The notes under the pieces: model-generated
The model's input: the letters and a program-made list of their open reading frames with translations, nothing else
What the model was told of the DNA's origin: nothing
Database searches by the model: none
Translations under genes and position numbers: made by a program
In this document: positions 8,213-15,916 of the stretch, in pieces
Layout: each line of letters starts with the position of its first letter
How positions within the stretch are numbered: position 1 is the first letter of the stretch
Source of the DNA: Streptomyces sp. JJ38
GTDB lineage: Bacteria; Actinomycetota; Actinomycetes; Streptomycetales; Streptomycetaceae
Assembly: GCF_019303475.1 (NCBI RefSeq)
Contig: NZ_JABLSI010000043.1
Coordinates: 1 to 43,858 of the forward strand
Direction: 5' to 3'
DNA: 43,858 nt

Positions 8213-8551
8213 ATGAGCGACAGCACAATCGACCCGGCCGTGCGGGCGGAGCTGGACCAGCTGCGGTCGAGTATCGACAACATCGACGCGGCCGTGGTGC
8301 ACATGCTCGCCGAGCGTTTCAAGTGCACCCAGCAGGTGGGGCGGCTCAAGGCGACGCACAGGCTGCCCCCGGCCGACCCGGCGCGCGAGGCGCGCCAGAT
8401 CGCCCGACTGCGGGAGCTCGCCGAGAGCGCGAAGCTCGACCCGGCGTTCGCGGAGAAGTTGCTCAACTTCATCATCGCCGAGGTGATCCGGCACCACGAG
8501 ACGCTGGCCAACGGCTCGGACGACCCCGAGCCGGGGCCGTCCGAGCGCTGA
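8213..8551 (+). CDS. Chorismate mutase, AroQ class
   Basis: A 112-residue all-helical protein matching stand-alone AroQ chorismate mutases, which convert chorismate to prephenate for phenylalanine and tyrosine synthesis. Typical segments are the first helix LRSSIDNIDAAVVHMLAERF, then VGRLKATHRLPPADPAREARQI with the Lys and Arg that bind substrate, and a C-terminal helix FIIAEVIRHHE. ATG 8213 is chosen because the frame upstream is low-complexity and unlike any protein. A TAGGGT element at 8200 lies seven bases before the start, so the message may be leaderless; no spaced -35 was seen. The gene converges on the glycosyltransferase gene with a 13-base gap. Confidence 0.92.
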   Translation: MSDSTIDPAVRAELDQLRSSIDNIDAAVVHMLAERFKCTQQVGRLKATHRLPPADPAREARQIARLRELAESAKLDPAFAEKLLNFIIAEVIRHHETLANGSDDPEPGPSER

Positions 8552-8560
8552 AAGGCGCAA

Positions 8561-8579
8561 GAGCTCAGCGGGTGAGCTC
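8561..8579. terminator. Hairpin at the convergent gene junction
   Basis: Arms GAGCTCA and TGAGCTC (7 bp) enclose a five-base loop. The structure spans the gap and the last codons of the minus-strand glycosyltransferase. It could be a shared bidirectional terminator; there is no T tract. Confidence 0.35.
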
Positions 8580-9776
8580 GGCCTCCACCACGTCGGCCGC
8601 CTGCCGGGTGCCGCCCGCACGGGCGGTCTCGGCCTGGAGCGCGGCGAGGCGGTCGCGCACGGCGGGGTCGGTGGTCAGGTCGGTCGCGGCCTGGCGCAGG
8701 GCTTCCGGCGTCACGGTGTCGGTGTCGACGCGCCGAGCCACGCCGAGGCCGACGAGGGCGTCGGCGTTGGCGAACTGGTCGACCGCCTGCGGGGCGGCGA
8801 TCATGGGGACGCCGCAGGCCAGGCCCTCCTGGCTGCCGCCCATGCCCGCGTGGGTGACGAAGAGGTCGGCCTGCTGGAGGATGCGGAGCTGCGGCACCCA
8901 GCGGTGCACCTCCACGTTCCCGGGAAGCGGGCCGTCAGCGGTCAGCTCGGCCTCGTCGACGTGCTTGCCGATCTGGAGCACGACGTGCCACCCGGCCAGA
9001 TCGCCGAAGGCGGCGAGGCACGTGCGGTAGAAGGCGGGCTGGTTGGTGAAGGTGGAGCCCAGGGAGACGAGTGCGACGCGCTGGGCCTCGACCGGGCGCT
9101 TCCACTCGCCCTGGTGGCCGCGCTCGCCCTGGCACGTGCCGGTGAACGTGTAGACGTCCTCGTCGACGCGGTCGGCGTGGGGCTGGAGCGCGCGGGGGAT
9201 GAGGACGACGGAGCGGCGGGGGCGCCCGATGAAGTCGTCCGGGTCGGTGCCGTTCAGGCCGTGTTCACCGAGCCAGCCGCGGAAGCGCTCGTAGTAGGCG
9301 ACCCCGCGGGGTGAGGACCGGAGCGCGGCGCGCATCTGCTGGACGGCCTCGTCCTGCTCGTAGCCTTCCCAGGCCACCGCCGTCGGGGAGAGCTGCACGG
9401 CCGGGACGCCCCAGCGGTGGGCGAGGACGGGCGCCGGGTAGGCGCCGATGTCGTAGAGGACGAGGTCGGGCTCGTCGCCCGCGTACGCGTCCGCGATCTG
9501 GGGCAGGGCCTGGATCGCGTCGTCGAGGAACAGGTCGAGGTGGTCGATCATCTCGGAACCCCAGGCCGCCGGATCGTCCTCGGTGGGGAGCGTGGAGACG
9601 TACGGCCGGACCTCCGCGCCGACGGAGCGGACGACCTCGGCGTACTCCTCGGGTACGGCGTAGGTGACGCGGTGGCCTCGTGCGACCAGTTCCCGCATCA
9701 CCTCCAGGCTGGGGTGGACGTGGCCCGGGGCCGGGATGTTGACCATGGCGATGTGTGCGGGACGGGAAGCAGTCAT
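8565..9776 (-). CDS. Macrolide-family glycosyltransferase (GT1, Mgt/OleD-like)
   Basis: A 403-residue GT-B enzyme of family GT1. The N-terminal acceptor domain begins AHIAMVNIPAPGHVHPSLEV, with the usual GHVxP motif. The C-terminal donor domain has the UDP-sugar signature region HAGMGGSQEGLACGVPMI (from about residue 309) and DQFANA. Such enzymes (MgtA, OleD, OleI) glucosylate macrolides at the desosamine 2'-OH, giving resistance or self-protection; the true acceptor here is unknown. ATG 9776 sits seven bases after a -10 element, suggesting a leaderless mRNA. A perfect inverted repeat lies between the -35 and -10 elements, so the gene is probably repressed and induced by a ligand. Confidence 0.92.
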   Translation of the reverse strand: MTASRPAHIAMVNIPAPGHVHPSLEVMRELVARGHRVTYAVPEEYAEVVRSVGAEVRPYVSTLPTEDDPAAWGSEMIDHLDLFLDDAIQALPQIADAYAGDEPDLVLYDIGAYPAPVLAHRWGVPAVQLSPTAVAWEGYEQDEAVQQMRAALRSSPRGVAYYERFRGWLGEHGLNGTDPDDFIGRPRRSVVLIPRALQPHADRVDEDVYTFTGTCQGERGHQGEWKRPVEAQRVALVSLGSTFTNQPAFYRTCLAAFGDLAGWHVVLQIGKHVDEAELTADGPLPGNVEVHRWVPQLRILQQADLFVTHAGMGGSQEGLACGVPMIAAPQAVDQFANADALVGLGVARRVDTDTVTPEALRQAATDLTTDPAVRDRLAALQAETARAGGTRQAADVVEAELTR

Positions 9777-9783
9777 GGGGCAT

Positions 9784-9813
9784 ATACTAGACGAGACGTT
9801 CCGTCTCGTGCAA
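9784..9813 (-). promoter_or_regulatory. Promoter of the glycosyltransferase gene
   Basis: Read on the minus strand: TTGCAC (9813-9808), an 18-base spacer, then TAGTAT (9789-9784), with the ATG seven bases downstream. Both hexamers are close to the vegetative sigma consensus. Confidence 0.6.
9791..9809. promoter_or_regulatory. Operator-like inverted repeat in the glycosyltransferase promoter
   Basis: ACGAGACG and CGTCTCGT are perfect 8-base arms around TTC, filling the -35/-10 spacer. A protein bound here would block RNA polymerase. The size fits a TetR- or MarR-type dimer, but no such gene is adjacent. Confidence 0.65.
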
Positions 9814-9947
9814 TCCCGTTTTCGCCACGCGAAGAACCGGACAAGCAGGTGTGAACACGGCGATGCGCCCGGCGGGCCCGGTCACCGGCCCCCTGGGGCG
9901 GCCGAATCCGGTGGGCCCCGTCAGCGCCGTAAGGCACGATGTGGGCT

Positions 9948-12467
9948 ATGTCCGTACTGACGCGCGATGAAGCAGAGGCCAGGGCCGCCCTCCTCGACGT
10001 CCACCGCTACACGATCGACCTCGACGTCACCCGGGGGGAGGAGATCTTCGGCGCCACCACGGTCGTCCGGTTCACCGCCCGCGCGAGCGGCGACACGTTC
10101 GTGGAGGTCCGCCCGCGCACGCTGCACAGCGCCGAGCTGGACGGAAAGCCGCTGCCGGAGTCGGCGTACGCGGAGGGCCGGATCGCCCTGACGGGTCTCG
10201 GCGCCGGCGAGCACGAACTGCGCGTCGTCGCGGACATGCCCTACTCGCACACCGGCGAGGGGATGCACCGCTTCACCGACCCGGCCGACGGGCGCAGCTA
10301 CCTCTACACCCAGTGCTGCCAGTCGGACGCGCCGCTGGTCTTCGCCTGCTTCGACCAGCCGGACCTCAAGGCCGAGTTCGACGTCTCCGTCACCGCCCCC
10401 GAGAACTGGACGGTGCTGGGCAACGGCCTCGCCACGCGGGACGTCGAGCGGCCGGGCCGCTGGACGTGCACCACGACGCCGCCCATCAGCACCTACCTCA
10501 TGGCCGTCGCCGCCGGGCCCTACCACTCCGTGCGCACCGAGCACGCCGGTCTGCCGTTCGGTCTGCACGTGCGCCAGTCCCTCGCGCCCTATCTGGAGGC
10601 CGACGCGGACGAGCTGTTCACCATCACCCGCCGCTGCTTCGACCGCTACCACGAGCTCTTCGACGAGCCCTACCCGTTCGACTCCTACGACCAGGCCTTC
10701 GTCCCCGAGTTCAACGCCGGGGCCATGGAGAACCCGGGCCTGGTCACCTTCCGGGACGAGTTCGTCTTCCGCTCCGCCGTCACCGACAACCAGCGCCAGA
10801 CGCGCGGCATGGTCATCGCCCACGAGATGGCCCACATGTGGTTCGGCGACCTGGTGACCCTGCGCTGGTGGGACGACATCTGGCTCAACGAGTCCTTCGC
10901 CGAGTACATGGGCTTCCAGGTCCTCGCCGAGGCCACCCGGTGGACGGACACCTGGACGGACTTCGCCGTCGCCCGCAAGAGCTGGGGCTACGACGCCGAC
11001 CAGCGGCCCTCCACCCATCCCGTCGCCCCCGACCCGGACGCCGTCCCCGACACCGCCTCCGCCCGGCTGAACTTCGACGGCATCTCCTACGCCAAGGGCG
11101 CCTCGGCGCTGCGTCAGCTCGTCACCTGGCTCGGCCCCTCCGAGTTCCTCGCGGGCATCAACGCCCACTTCACCGCCCACCGTTTCGCCAACGCCACGCT
11201 GGCCGACTTCCTCGACTCCCTCGCCGGAGCCTCCGCCAAGGACGTCCACGGCTGGGCCCGGCACTGGCTGCGCACGAGCGGCGTCGACACCCTCGTCCCC
11301 GAGGTCGACGCCACCGCCCCGGACCACTGGCGGCTCGCCGTGCGGCACGAGGGCACCCGCCCCCACCGGCTCCTCGTCGGCGTCTACGACCGTGCCGAGG
11401 ACGAGCCCGGCCGCCTCGTCCTGCGCGAGCGCACCCACCTCGACGTCCCGCAGGAACCCGGCACCACCTCCGCCGACCTGCCCGGCCGCAGCCCCGACCT
11501 CGTCCTGCTCAACGACGGCGACCTCACCTACGCCAAGATCCGGCTCGACGCCCGCTCCTGGGAGACGGCGCGCGCCGCGCTCTCCGGCCTGCCCGACGCG
11601 CTCGCCCGCGCCGTCGTGTGGAACGCCGCCCGCGACATGGTGCGCGACGGCGAACTGCCCCCGGGCGAGTACCTGGAGGCGGCCCGCACCCACCTGCCGC
11701 ACGAGACGGACAACGCCATCGTGCAGACCGTCCTCACCTTCGCCCGCGCCGAGGTGGCCGACCGTCTGCTGCCAGCCGCCGACCGCCCCAAAGCCCTCGC
11801 CACCCTGCACGCCCTGTGCCGGGAGCTGCTGGACCGCACGGCCGACGGCTCCGACCCCGGGCTGCGGCTCACCGCCGTCCGCGTCGCCATCGCCACCGCC
11901 GCCGACCCGGCCGAGCCCGCCCGCTGGATGGCCGACGGCACCGTCCCCGGCGGTCCCGAGCTCGACCCCGAGCTGCGCTGGCAGACCCTCCACCGGCTCG
12001 CCGTGCTCGGCGCGGTGGGGGAGGACGAGATCCGCGCCGAGGCCGAACGGGACACCAGCGCCACCGGCCGCGAGGGCGCCGCACGCTGCCGCGCCGCGCT
12101 GCCCACGGCCGAGGCCAAGGCCGCCGCCTGGGACGCCATGTTCGGCCCGGCCGACTCCCTGTCCAACTACCTGTTCACCGCGACGGCCCAGGGCTTCTGG
12201 CACGCCGAGCACGCCGACCTCGTCCGCCCCTACACCGAGCGGTACTTCGACGAGGCCGTCGCGCTCGCCGACCGCCGGGGCGCGTCCATCGCCCACTTCG
12301 CGGCGAGCGCGGCCTTCCCCCGTACCCTCGCCGAGCCCGCCGTGCTCGCCCTGGGGGAGCGGTGCCTGGCCGAGGGCAGCCCCTCGGCCGCCCTGCGCCG
12401 TCCCCTCGCCGACCAGCTCGACGACCTGGCCCGCGCCCTCCGCGTCCGCCAGGCCGCAGCCGGCTAA
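9948..12467 (+). CDS. pepN: Aminopeptidase N (M1 family)
   Basis: An 839-residue M1 zinc aminopeptidase that removes N-terminal amino acids from cytoplasmic peptides. Visible motifs are the substrate-binding GAMENPG starting at residue 258 and the zinc site HEMAHMWFGD (H292, E293, H296), with the third ligand E315 in NESFAEY, exactly 19 residues after H296. The long helical C-terminal domain follows, ending near 12467. Length and motif spacing are those of Streptomyces PepN. ATG 9948 (MSVLTRDEAEARAALL) matches the family's usual beginning; another ATG three codons upstream is possible. No strong ribosome-binding site is seen. It is a single gene. Confidence 0.95.
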   Translation: MSVLTRDEAEARAALLDVHRYTIDLDVTRGEEIFGATTVVRFTARASGDTFVEVRPRTLHSAELDGKPLPESAYAEGRIALTGLGAGEHELRVVADMPYSHTGEGMHRFTDPADGRSYLYTQCCQSDAPLVFACFDQPDLKAEFDVSVTAPENWTVLGNGLATRDVERPGRWTCTTTPPISTYLMAVAAGPYHSVRTEHAGLPFGLHVRQSLAPYLEADADELFTITRRCFDRYHELFDEPYPFDSYDQAFVPEFNAGAMENPGLVTFRDEFVFRSAVTDNQRQTRGMVIAHEMAHMWFGDLVTLRWWDDIWLNESFAEYMGFQVLAEATRWTDTWTDFAVARKSWGYDADQRPSTHPVAPDPDAVPDTASARLNFDGISYAKGASALRQLVTWLGPSEFLAGINAHFTAHRFANATLADFLDSLAGASAKDVHGWARHWLRTSGVDTLVPEVDATAPDHWRLAVRHEGTRPHRLLVGVYDRAEDEPGRLVLRERTHLDVPQEPGTTSADLPGRSPDLVLLNDGDLTYAKIRLDARSWETARAALSGLPDALARAVVWNAARDMVRDGELPPGEYLEAARTHLPHETDNAIVQTVLTFARAEVADRLLPAADRPKALATLHALCRELLDRTADGSDPGLRLTAVRVAIATAADPAEPARWMADGTVPGGPELDPELRWQTLHRLAVLGAVGEDEIRAEAERDTSATGREGAARCRAALPTAEAKAAAWDAMFGPADSLSNYLFTATAQGFWHAEHADLVRPYTERYFDEAVALADRRGASIAHFAASAAFPRTLAEPAVLALGERCLAEGSPSAALRRPLADQLDDLARALRVRQAAAG

Positions 12468-12478
12468 CCCGCGCCTCC

Positions 12479-12510
12479 GGCCCGCCCACCCGCGCCGGGG
12501 CGGGCGGGCC
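12479..12510 (+). terminator. GC-rich hairpin after pepN with a duplicated 14-mer
   Basis: Arms GGCCCGCCC (12479-12487) and GGGCGGGCC (12502-12510) can pair. The 14-base unit GGGGCGGGCGGGCC is repeated directly (12497-12510 and 12511-12524), giving two competing partners for the left arm. It is a likely terminator without a T tract. Confidence 0.5.
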
Positions 12511-12606
12511 GGGGCGGGCGGGCCGGGGCCCCAGAACCGGTTCGCCGTATCCCTGGGTTGCCGAAACCCGGTTGCCCCGCGCCGTCCCGGTGGCGACAGT
12601 TGCCCC

Positions 12607-13530
12607 ATGCTGCCGCCGGTGGAGACGGACGAACAATGGGACGCCGTCGTCCCCGACGAGACCGTCATGCGGCCCGGAGCCGAGGCGCTCTGCGCCCGCC
12701 TCGGGCTGCGCGACCAGCCCCTGACCCGCTTCCCCGACGGCTCCCAGCCGGTCTACGCCGTGGGGGAGGAGCACGTAGTCAAGCTGTTCCCCGGCGCGGC
12801 CGCCCAAGACGGCGTGGCAGAAGGGGCCGTCCTGAGCCACCTCCAGGGACGCCTGCCGGTGCCGACCCCTCGGGTGCGCGAGTACGGCGCCTACGAGAAC
12901 GGCTGGCGGTACGTCCTGATGTCCCGACTGACCGGTGAGAACCTGGCCCGCGTCTGGCCCCGCATACCGCGGACCCACCGGGAACGCCTCGTCACCGAGA
13001 TCGGCGAGGCCCTCTCCGCCCTCCACGCCCTCGACCCGGAGCCCCTGGCGGACACCCTCGGCCCCGGCGACTGGGGCGCCTTCCTCGACCGACAGCGCGA
13101 CGGCGCCGTCACGCAGCAGCGCGCGGCCGGCCTCCCGGACCGCTGGCTCGACCAGATCCCCGACTTCCTCGCCGCGACCCCGCTCCCGCGCACCCCGCGG
13201 CGCTCCCTGCTGCACACCGAGGCCATGGCCCAGCACTTCCTCGTCGACCCCGACGGCTGGCGGCTCACCGGGTGCTTCGACTTCGAGCCCGCCATGATCG
13301 GCGACCCCGCCTACGACTTCGTCGCCGTCGGCCTGTTCGTCACCCGGGGCGACCCGCGCCTGCTGGGCCGCCTCACGCGGAGGTACGGCCGCACCTTCGA
13401 ACCGGCCGAACTGCTCGCGTACACCCTCCTCCATGTCTACAGCAACCTCCCCTGGTACCTGCGCGAACTCCCGGCCCCCGCCGAACCCACCCTCCCCGCC
13501 CTCGCCGAGGCCTGGTTCGGCACGCGGTGA
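12607..13530 (+). CDS. APH-fold phosphotransferase-like protein
   Basis: A 307-residue protein of the aminoglycoside phosphotransferase/kinase-like fold. The N-lobe has a Gly/Val-rich start and EEHVVKLFPG, with a Lys suited to ATP. The C-lobe has HTEAMAQH (residues 203-210), where typical APH enzymes have HGDxxxxN. It then has CFDFEPAMIGDPAYDF, where D225 would bind magnesium. The catalytic Asp is therefore replaced by Glu (E205) and the Asn by His. This may be a subfamily trait or indicate weak or different activity. ATG 12607 is the first in a region not overlapping pepN. The substrate is unknown; a resistance role should not be assumed. Confidence 0.82.
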   Translation: MLPPVETDEQWDAVVPDETVMRPGAEALCARLGLRDQPLTRFPDGSQPVYAVGEEHVVKLFPGAAAQDGVAEGAVLSHLQGRLPVPTPRVREYGAYENGWRYVLMSRLTGENLARVWPRIPRTHRERLVTEIGEALSALHALDPEPLADTLGPGDWGAFLDRQRDGAVTQQRAAGLPDRWLDQIPDFLAATPLPRTPRRSLLHTEAMAQHFLVDPDGWRLTGCFDFEPAMIGDPAYDFVAVGLFVTRGDPRLLGRLTRRYGRTFEPAELLAYTLLHVYSNLPWYLRELPAPAEPTLPALAEAWFGTR

Positions 13531-13684
13531 CGGCGAGCGCGTCCCGATCGGCACCGTGCTGCGGTGAGACGCGGACAACCACAACCGCTCCGTGCGCACA
13601 TGGGCTGGGGCTGCCGCCGTCCGGCCTCAGGGGGTGCCCCGCGCCCTGTGCACGCCGTCCACGCCGGGCGGAGCGCGGCCGCGA

Positions 13685-14341
13685 TCACTCTCGATCGGGC
13701 GGGGTGTGGCGATGGGGGAGCCGGGCCAGCAGGTGGGCGTCGAGGAAGCCCCGTTCGGAGCCCGGGTCGTGCAGCAGCCGGGCGAACGTGACGAGCCCGG
13801 CCCTGGCCAGCAGTTCGGCGAACCGTTCCACCGGCCAGCTGAAGGCGGGCGCCACCTTGTGGTCGAAGCGGACGGGTCCCGGCCCGTCCGTCGCGAAGAA
13901 CGAGACCAGGAACAGACCTCCCGGCGCCAGGACGCGCACCTGCTCGGCGAGGAGCGCGGGCAGCTCCGCGGGCGGAGTGTGGATCACCGAGTAGTGCGCC
14001 AGCACGCCGCCGAGCGCCCCGTCCGCGACCGGCAGGGCCTCCATCCGGGCCTCGCCGAACGACAGCCCCGGACGGGCCCGCCGGGCGTGCACGACCATGG
14101 CCGGGGAGAGGTCGAGCCCGAAGGCGTCCAGCCCCAGGTCGTGCAGCAGGGCCGTCAGATGTCCGGGCCCGCACCCGACGTCGGCCGCCCGCCGGTTGCC
14201 CGTCTCGCGCACCAGCTCGGCGAAGGTGCCGACCATAGCCCGCGTGAACGGTTGCGTCTCCGGCCGGTCGGCGAACATCGACGCGTACAGCTCGACGATC
14301 CCGTCGTAGGCGGCCCTGGTCTCGTCCTGGTGCTCCACCAC
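13685..14341 (-). CDS. SAM-dependent methyltransferase (class I, type 11-like)
   Basis: A 218-residue class I methyltransferase. The SAM-binding motif DVGCGPG is at residues 54-60, followed by the acidic strand end FGLDLSP and the motif IV-like region GGVLAHYSVIHTPP. The fold resembles small-molecule C-, N- or O-methyltransferases of the UbiE/type 11 group. The substrate cannot be read from sequence. It converges on the phosphotransferase gene across about 150 bases with no clear hairpin. It lies 60 bases downstream of, and in the opposite orientation to, nothing functionally related. No signal or membrane segment is present. Confidence 0.87.
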   Translation of the reverse strand: MVEHQDETRAAYDGIVELYASMFADRPETQPFTRAMVGTFAELVRETGNRRAADVGCGPGHLTALLHDLGLDAFGLDLSPAMVVHARRARPGLSFGEARMEALPVADGALGGVLAHYSVIHTPPAELPALLAEQVRVLAPGGLFLVSFFATDGPGPVRFDHKVAPAFSWPVERFAELLARAGLVTFARLLHDPGSERGFLDAHLLARLPHRHTPPDRE

Positions 14342-14401
14342 GGGCGAAAGCTAACATCCGCGCACGGGGCAGCCGTTCCGCCGTCCGCCGCCGGCCGTTC
14401 G

Positions 14402-14983
14402 TTACGGGCGCCAGCCGGGGTCCCGGCCGCTGAGCGCGACCGCCCGGTCCAGGGCGTCCGCACCCGGTGACGGCTCCACCACCGGACCGAAGATGCCCTC
14501 CCGGTCTTCCGGCTTGGTGGACTGCTGGAGGAACTCCATGGCCGTGGCCAGCGCGGCCGGGTCGGGAGCGTACGCCTGCCCGGTCGCCACCGCCAGATCC
14601 CAGCCGTGGATGACGAGTTCGTCGACGGCGACCAGACCGGCCACCTCCCCGGGCAGGTCGACGCCGCCGGCCCGGGTCATCCCCGTCCAGGCCTCAGGAT
14701 CGCGCCACACCTCGGCCAGTTCGGCCAGCTCGGCCGGGAGGCGTTCGCGCCAGTCGGTACCCGGGTCGGGCAGCTCCGCCTGGGGCGAGGTGTCGGTGGT
14801 GGGGCCGAGCCGCTTGCGCCCGGCGTCCGCGAAGGCCGTCGTCAGGCCGCGGATGTGGCCGAGCAGCGCCCGGACGTCGTAGTCGGGGCAGGGCGTCGGG
14901 CCGCCCAGCTGTTCGTCCCGGACCGCGGCGGCCAAGCCCGCCGTCTGCCGGGTGAGGGGGCCGAGGTCAAGCACTGCCTGCAT
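14402..14983 (-). CDS. TIGR03086-type protein (mycothiol-dependent isomerase/DinB-like fold)
   Basis: A 193-residue protein. The start ATG 14983 is set by the ribosome-binding site GAAGGAGAAG; a longer frame to 15052 begins with Arg/Pro-rich sequence and is rejected. It has the family pattern LxxLTRQTAGLAAAVRDEQLGGPTPCPDYDVRALLGHI, then DELVIHGWDLAVATGQ. The two histidines (in LLGHI and VIHGWD) and nearby acids are the expected metal ligands of the DinB-like four-helix bundle. Members include mycothiol-dependent maleylpyruvate isomerase and many uncharacterised actinobacterial proteins. A thiol-dependent detoxification role is possible but not shown. Confidence 0.85.
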   Translation of the reverse strand: MQAVLDLGPLTRQTAGLAAAVRDEQLGGPTPCPDYDVRALLGHIRGLTTAFADAGRKRLGPTTDTSPQAELPDPGTDWRERLPAELAELAEVWRDPEAWTGMTRAGGVDLPGEVAGLVAVDELVIHGWDLAVATGQAYAPDPAALATAMEFLQQSTKPEDREGIFGPVVEPSPGADALDRAVALSGRDPGWRP

Positions 14984-15083
14984 CTGCTCGCTTCTCCTTC
15001 GGATGGGTCGGTGTCTCCGAGGAGGTAGACGGGCGGGCCGGGCGGAACTCATCGCGCCGTCGCGCAGTGCCGTGTGGCGTGCC

Positions 15084-15698
15084 TCACTCCACCGGCACGG
15101 ACCGCAGGTAGCCCGACAGCGCCCGTTTCACCTCCGCGACCCAGCGTGCCCGCTCGGCCTCCGGGGCGGCGAGGACCGTGCCCAGCAGCGCCCCGAAGAT
15201 CTGCGTGGCCACCACCGCCGTCGTGTGCCGCCGTTCCGGCTCCAGCTCGGGCGCGCGGACGGCCAGCACCTCATCGATCTTGCCCACCACCGCCTGGTGC
15301 AGGTTCCGGGTCGCCTCGGTCAGGTGCTCGGGCAGACCACCCCCGGCGAAGAGCGCCTTGAAGCCGGGATTCTCCACGTTGACCGAGATCATCGGGTCCA
15401 CCATCCGGTCGACGAAATCCGCCAGCGGCAGGCTCGCGAGGGCCGGGTCGAAGGCCCGCTCGTGTGCGTCGCGCAGTGCCCGCTCGTACCGCTCGGCGAG
15501 CGTGACGGCCAGCGCCTCCTTGTTCCGGAAGAACTGGTAGAGGGTGCCGGGCGACACCCCGGCCCGGGCGGCGATCGCGTTCGTCGTCGCCTTCGCGTAG
15601 CCGACCTCGGCGAACAACTCTGCTGCGGCATCCGCAAGTTGCGCCATCCGGCGTTCACCCCTCGCCTGTCGGCGCCGCTCGGGGGCTGGTTCAGTCAT
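15084..15698 (-). CDS. TetR-family transcriptional regulator
   Basis: A 204-residue TetR repressor. The N-terminal helix-turn-helix occupies about residues 20-65, with the family signature AELFAEVGYAKATTNAIAARAGVSPGTLYQFFRNKEAL. A larger ligand-binding helical domain follows. It diverges from a Tat-targeted dehydrogenase gene. The intergenic region holds two 16-base inverted repeats, one lying within the dehydrogenase promoter spacer. The simplest reading is that it represses the dehydrogenase and itself until an inducer binds. The inducer is unknown. Confidence 0.93.
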   Translation of the reverse strand: MTEPAPERRRQARGERRMAQLADAAAELFAEVGYAKATTNAIAARAGVSPGTLYQFFRNKEALAVTLAERYERALRDAHERAFDPALASLPLADFVDRMVDPMISVNVENPGFKALFAGGGLPEHLTEATRNLHQAVVGKIDEVLAVRAPELEPERRHTTAVVATQIFGALLGTVLAAPEAERARWVAEVKRALSGYLRSVPVE

Positions 15699-15713
15699 GG
15701 CTCACCCACACCT

Positions 15714-15743
15714 TTGACAAACACGAGCAAGAGCTCGTATTTT
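15714..15743 (+). promoter_or_regulatory. Promoter of the dehydrogenase gene
   Basis: TTGACA (15714-15719) and TATTTT (15738-15743) are separated by 18 bases, close to the vegetative consensus and unusually strong for this GC content. The start codon is at 15917, so the leader is about 165 bases. Confidence 0.65.
15723..15738. promoter_or_regulatory. TetR operator candidate 1
   Basis: ACGAGC-AAGA-GCTCGT is an inverted repeat with perfect 6-base arms, located inside the promoter spacer between TTGACA and TATTTT. Confidence 0.7.
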
Positions 15744-15749
15744 CATTTT

Positions 15750-15765
15750 GCGAGCACGAGCTCGC
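15750..15765. promoter_or_regulatory. TetR operator candidate 2
   Basis: GCGAGC-ACGA-GCTCGC has the same arm architecture as the first site, offset by 27 bases. It lies around the likely transcription start of the dehydrogenase and upstream of the regulator gene. Confidence 0.65.
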
Positions 15766-15916
15766 GTTTCATCCTACGGCCACGGCCCTCACCTGGCCGC
15801 TTCGCGTCCTCGCCCCTTTCGCCGTACCGGCGGCCGCGCCCTACCGGAGTGCGGCCGACGCCGTACGGCTCCGCGTCACCTCCCGTCGCCCTACTCGCCC
15901 CCTTCCAGGAGCAGTT

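Noticed and set aside
9921..12668. A very long open frame antisense to pepN (about 900 codons)
   Set aside because: Its Gly/Val/Glu-rich, low-complexity translation is the usual mirror of GC-biased third positions; the plus-strand frame has full M1 motifs.
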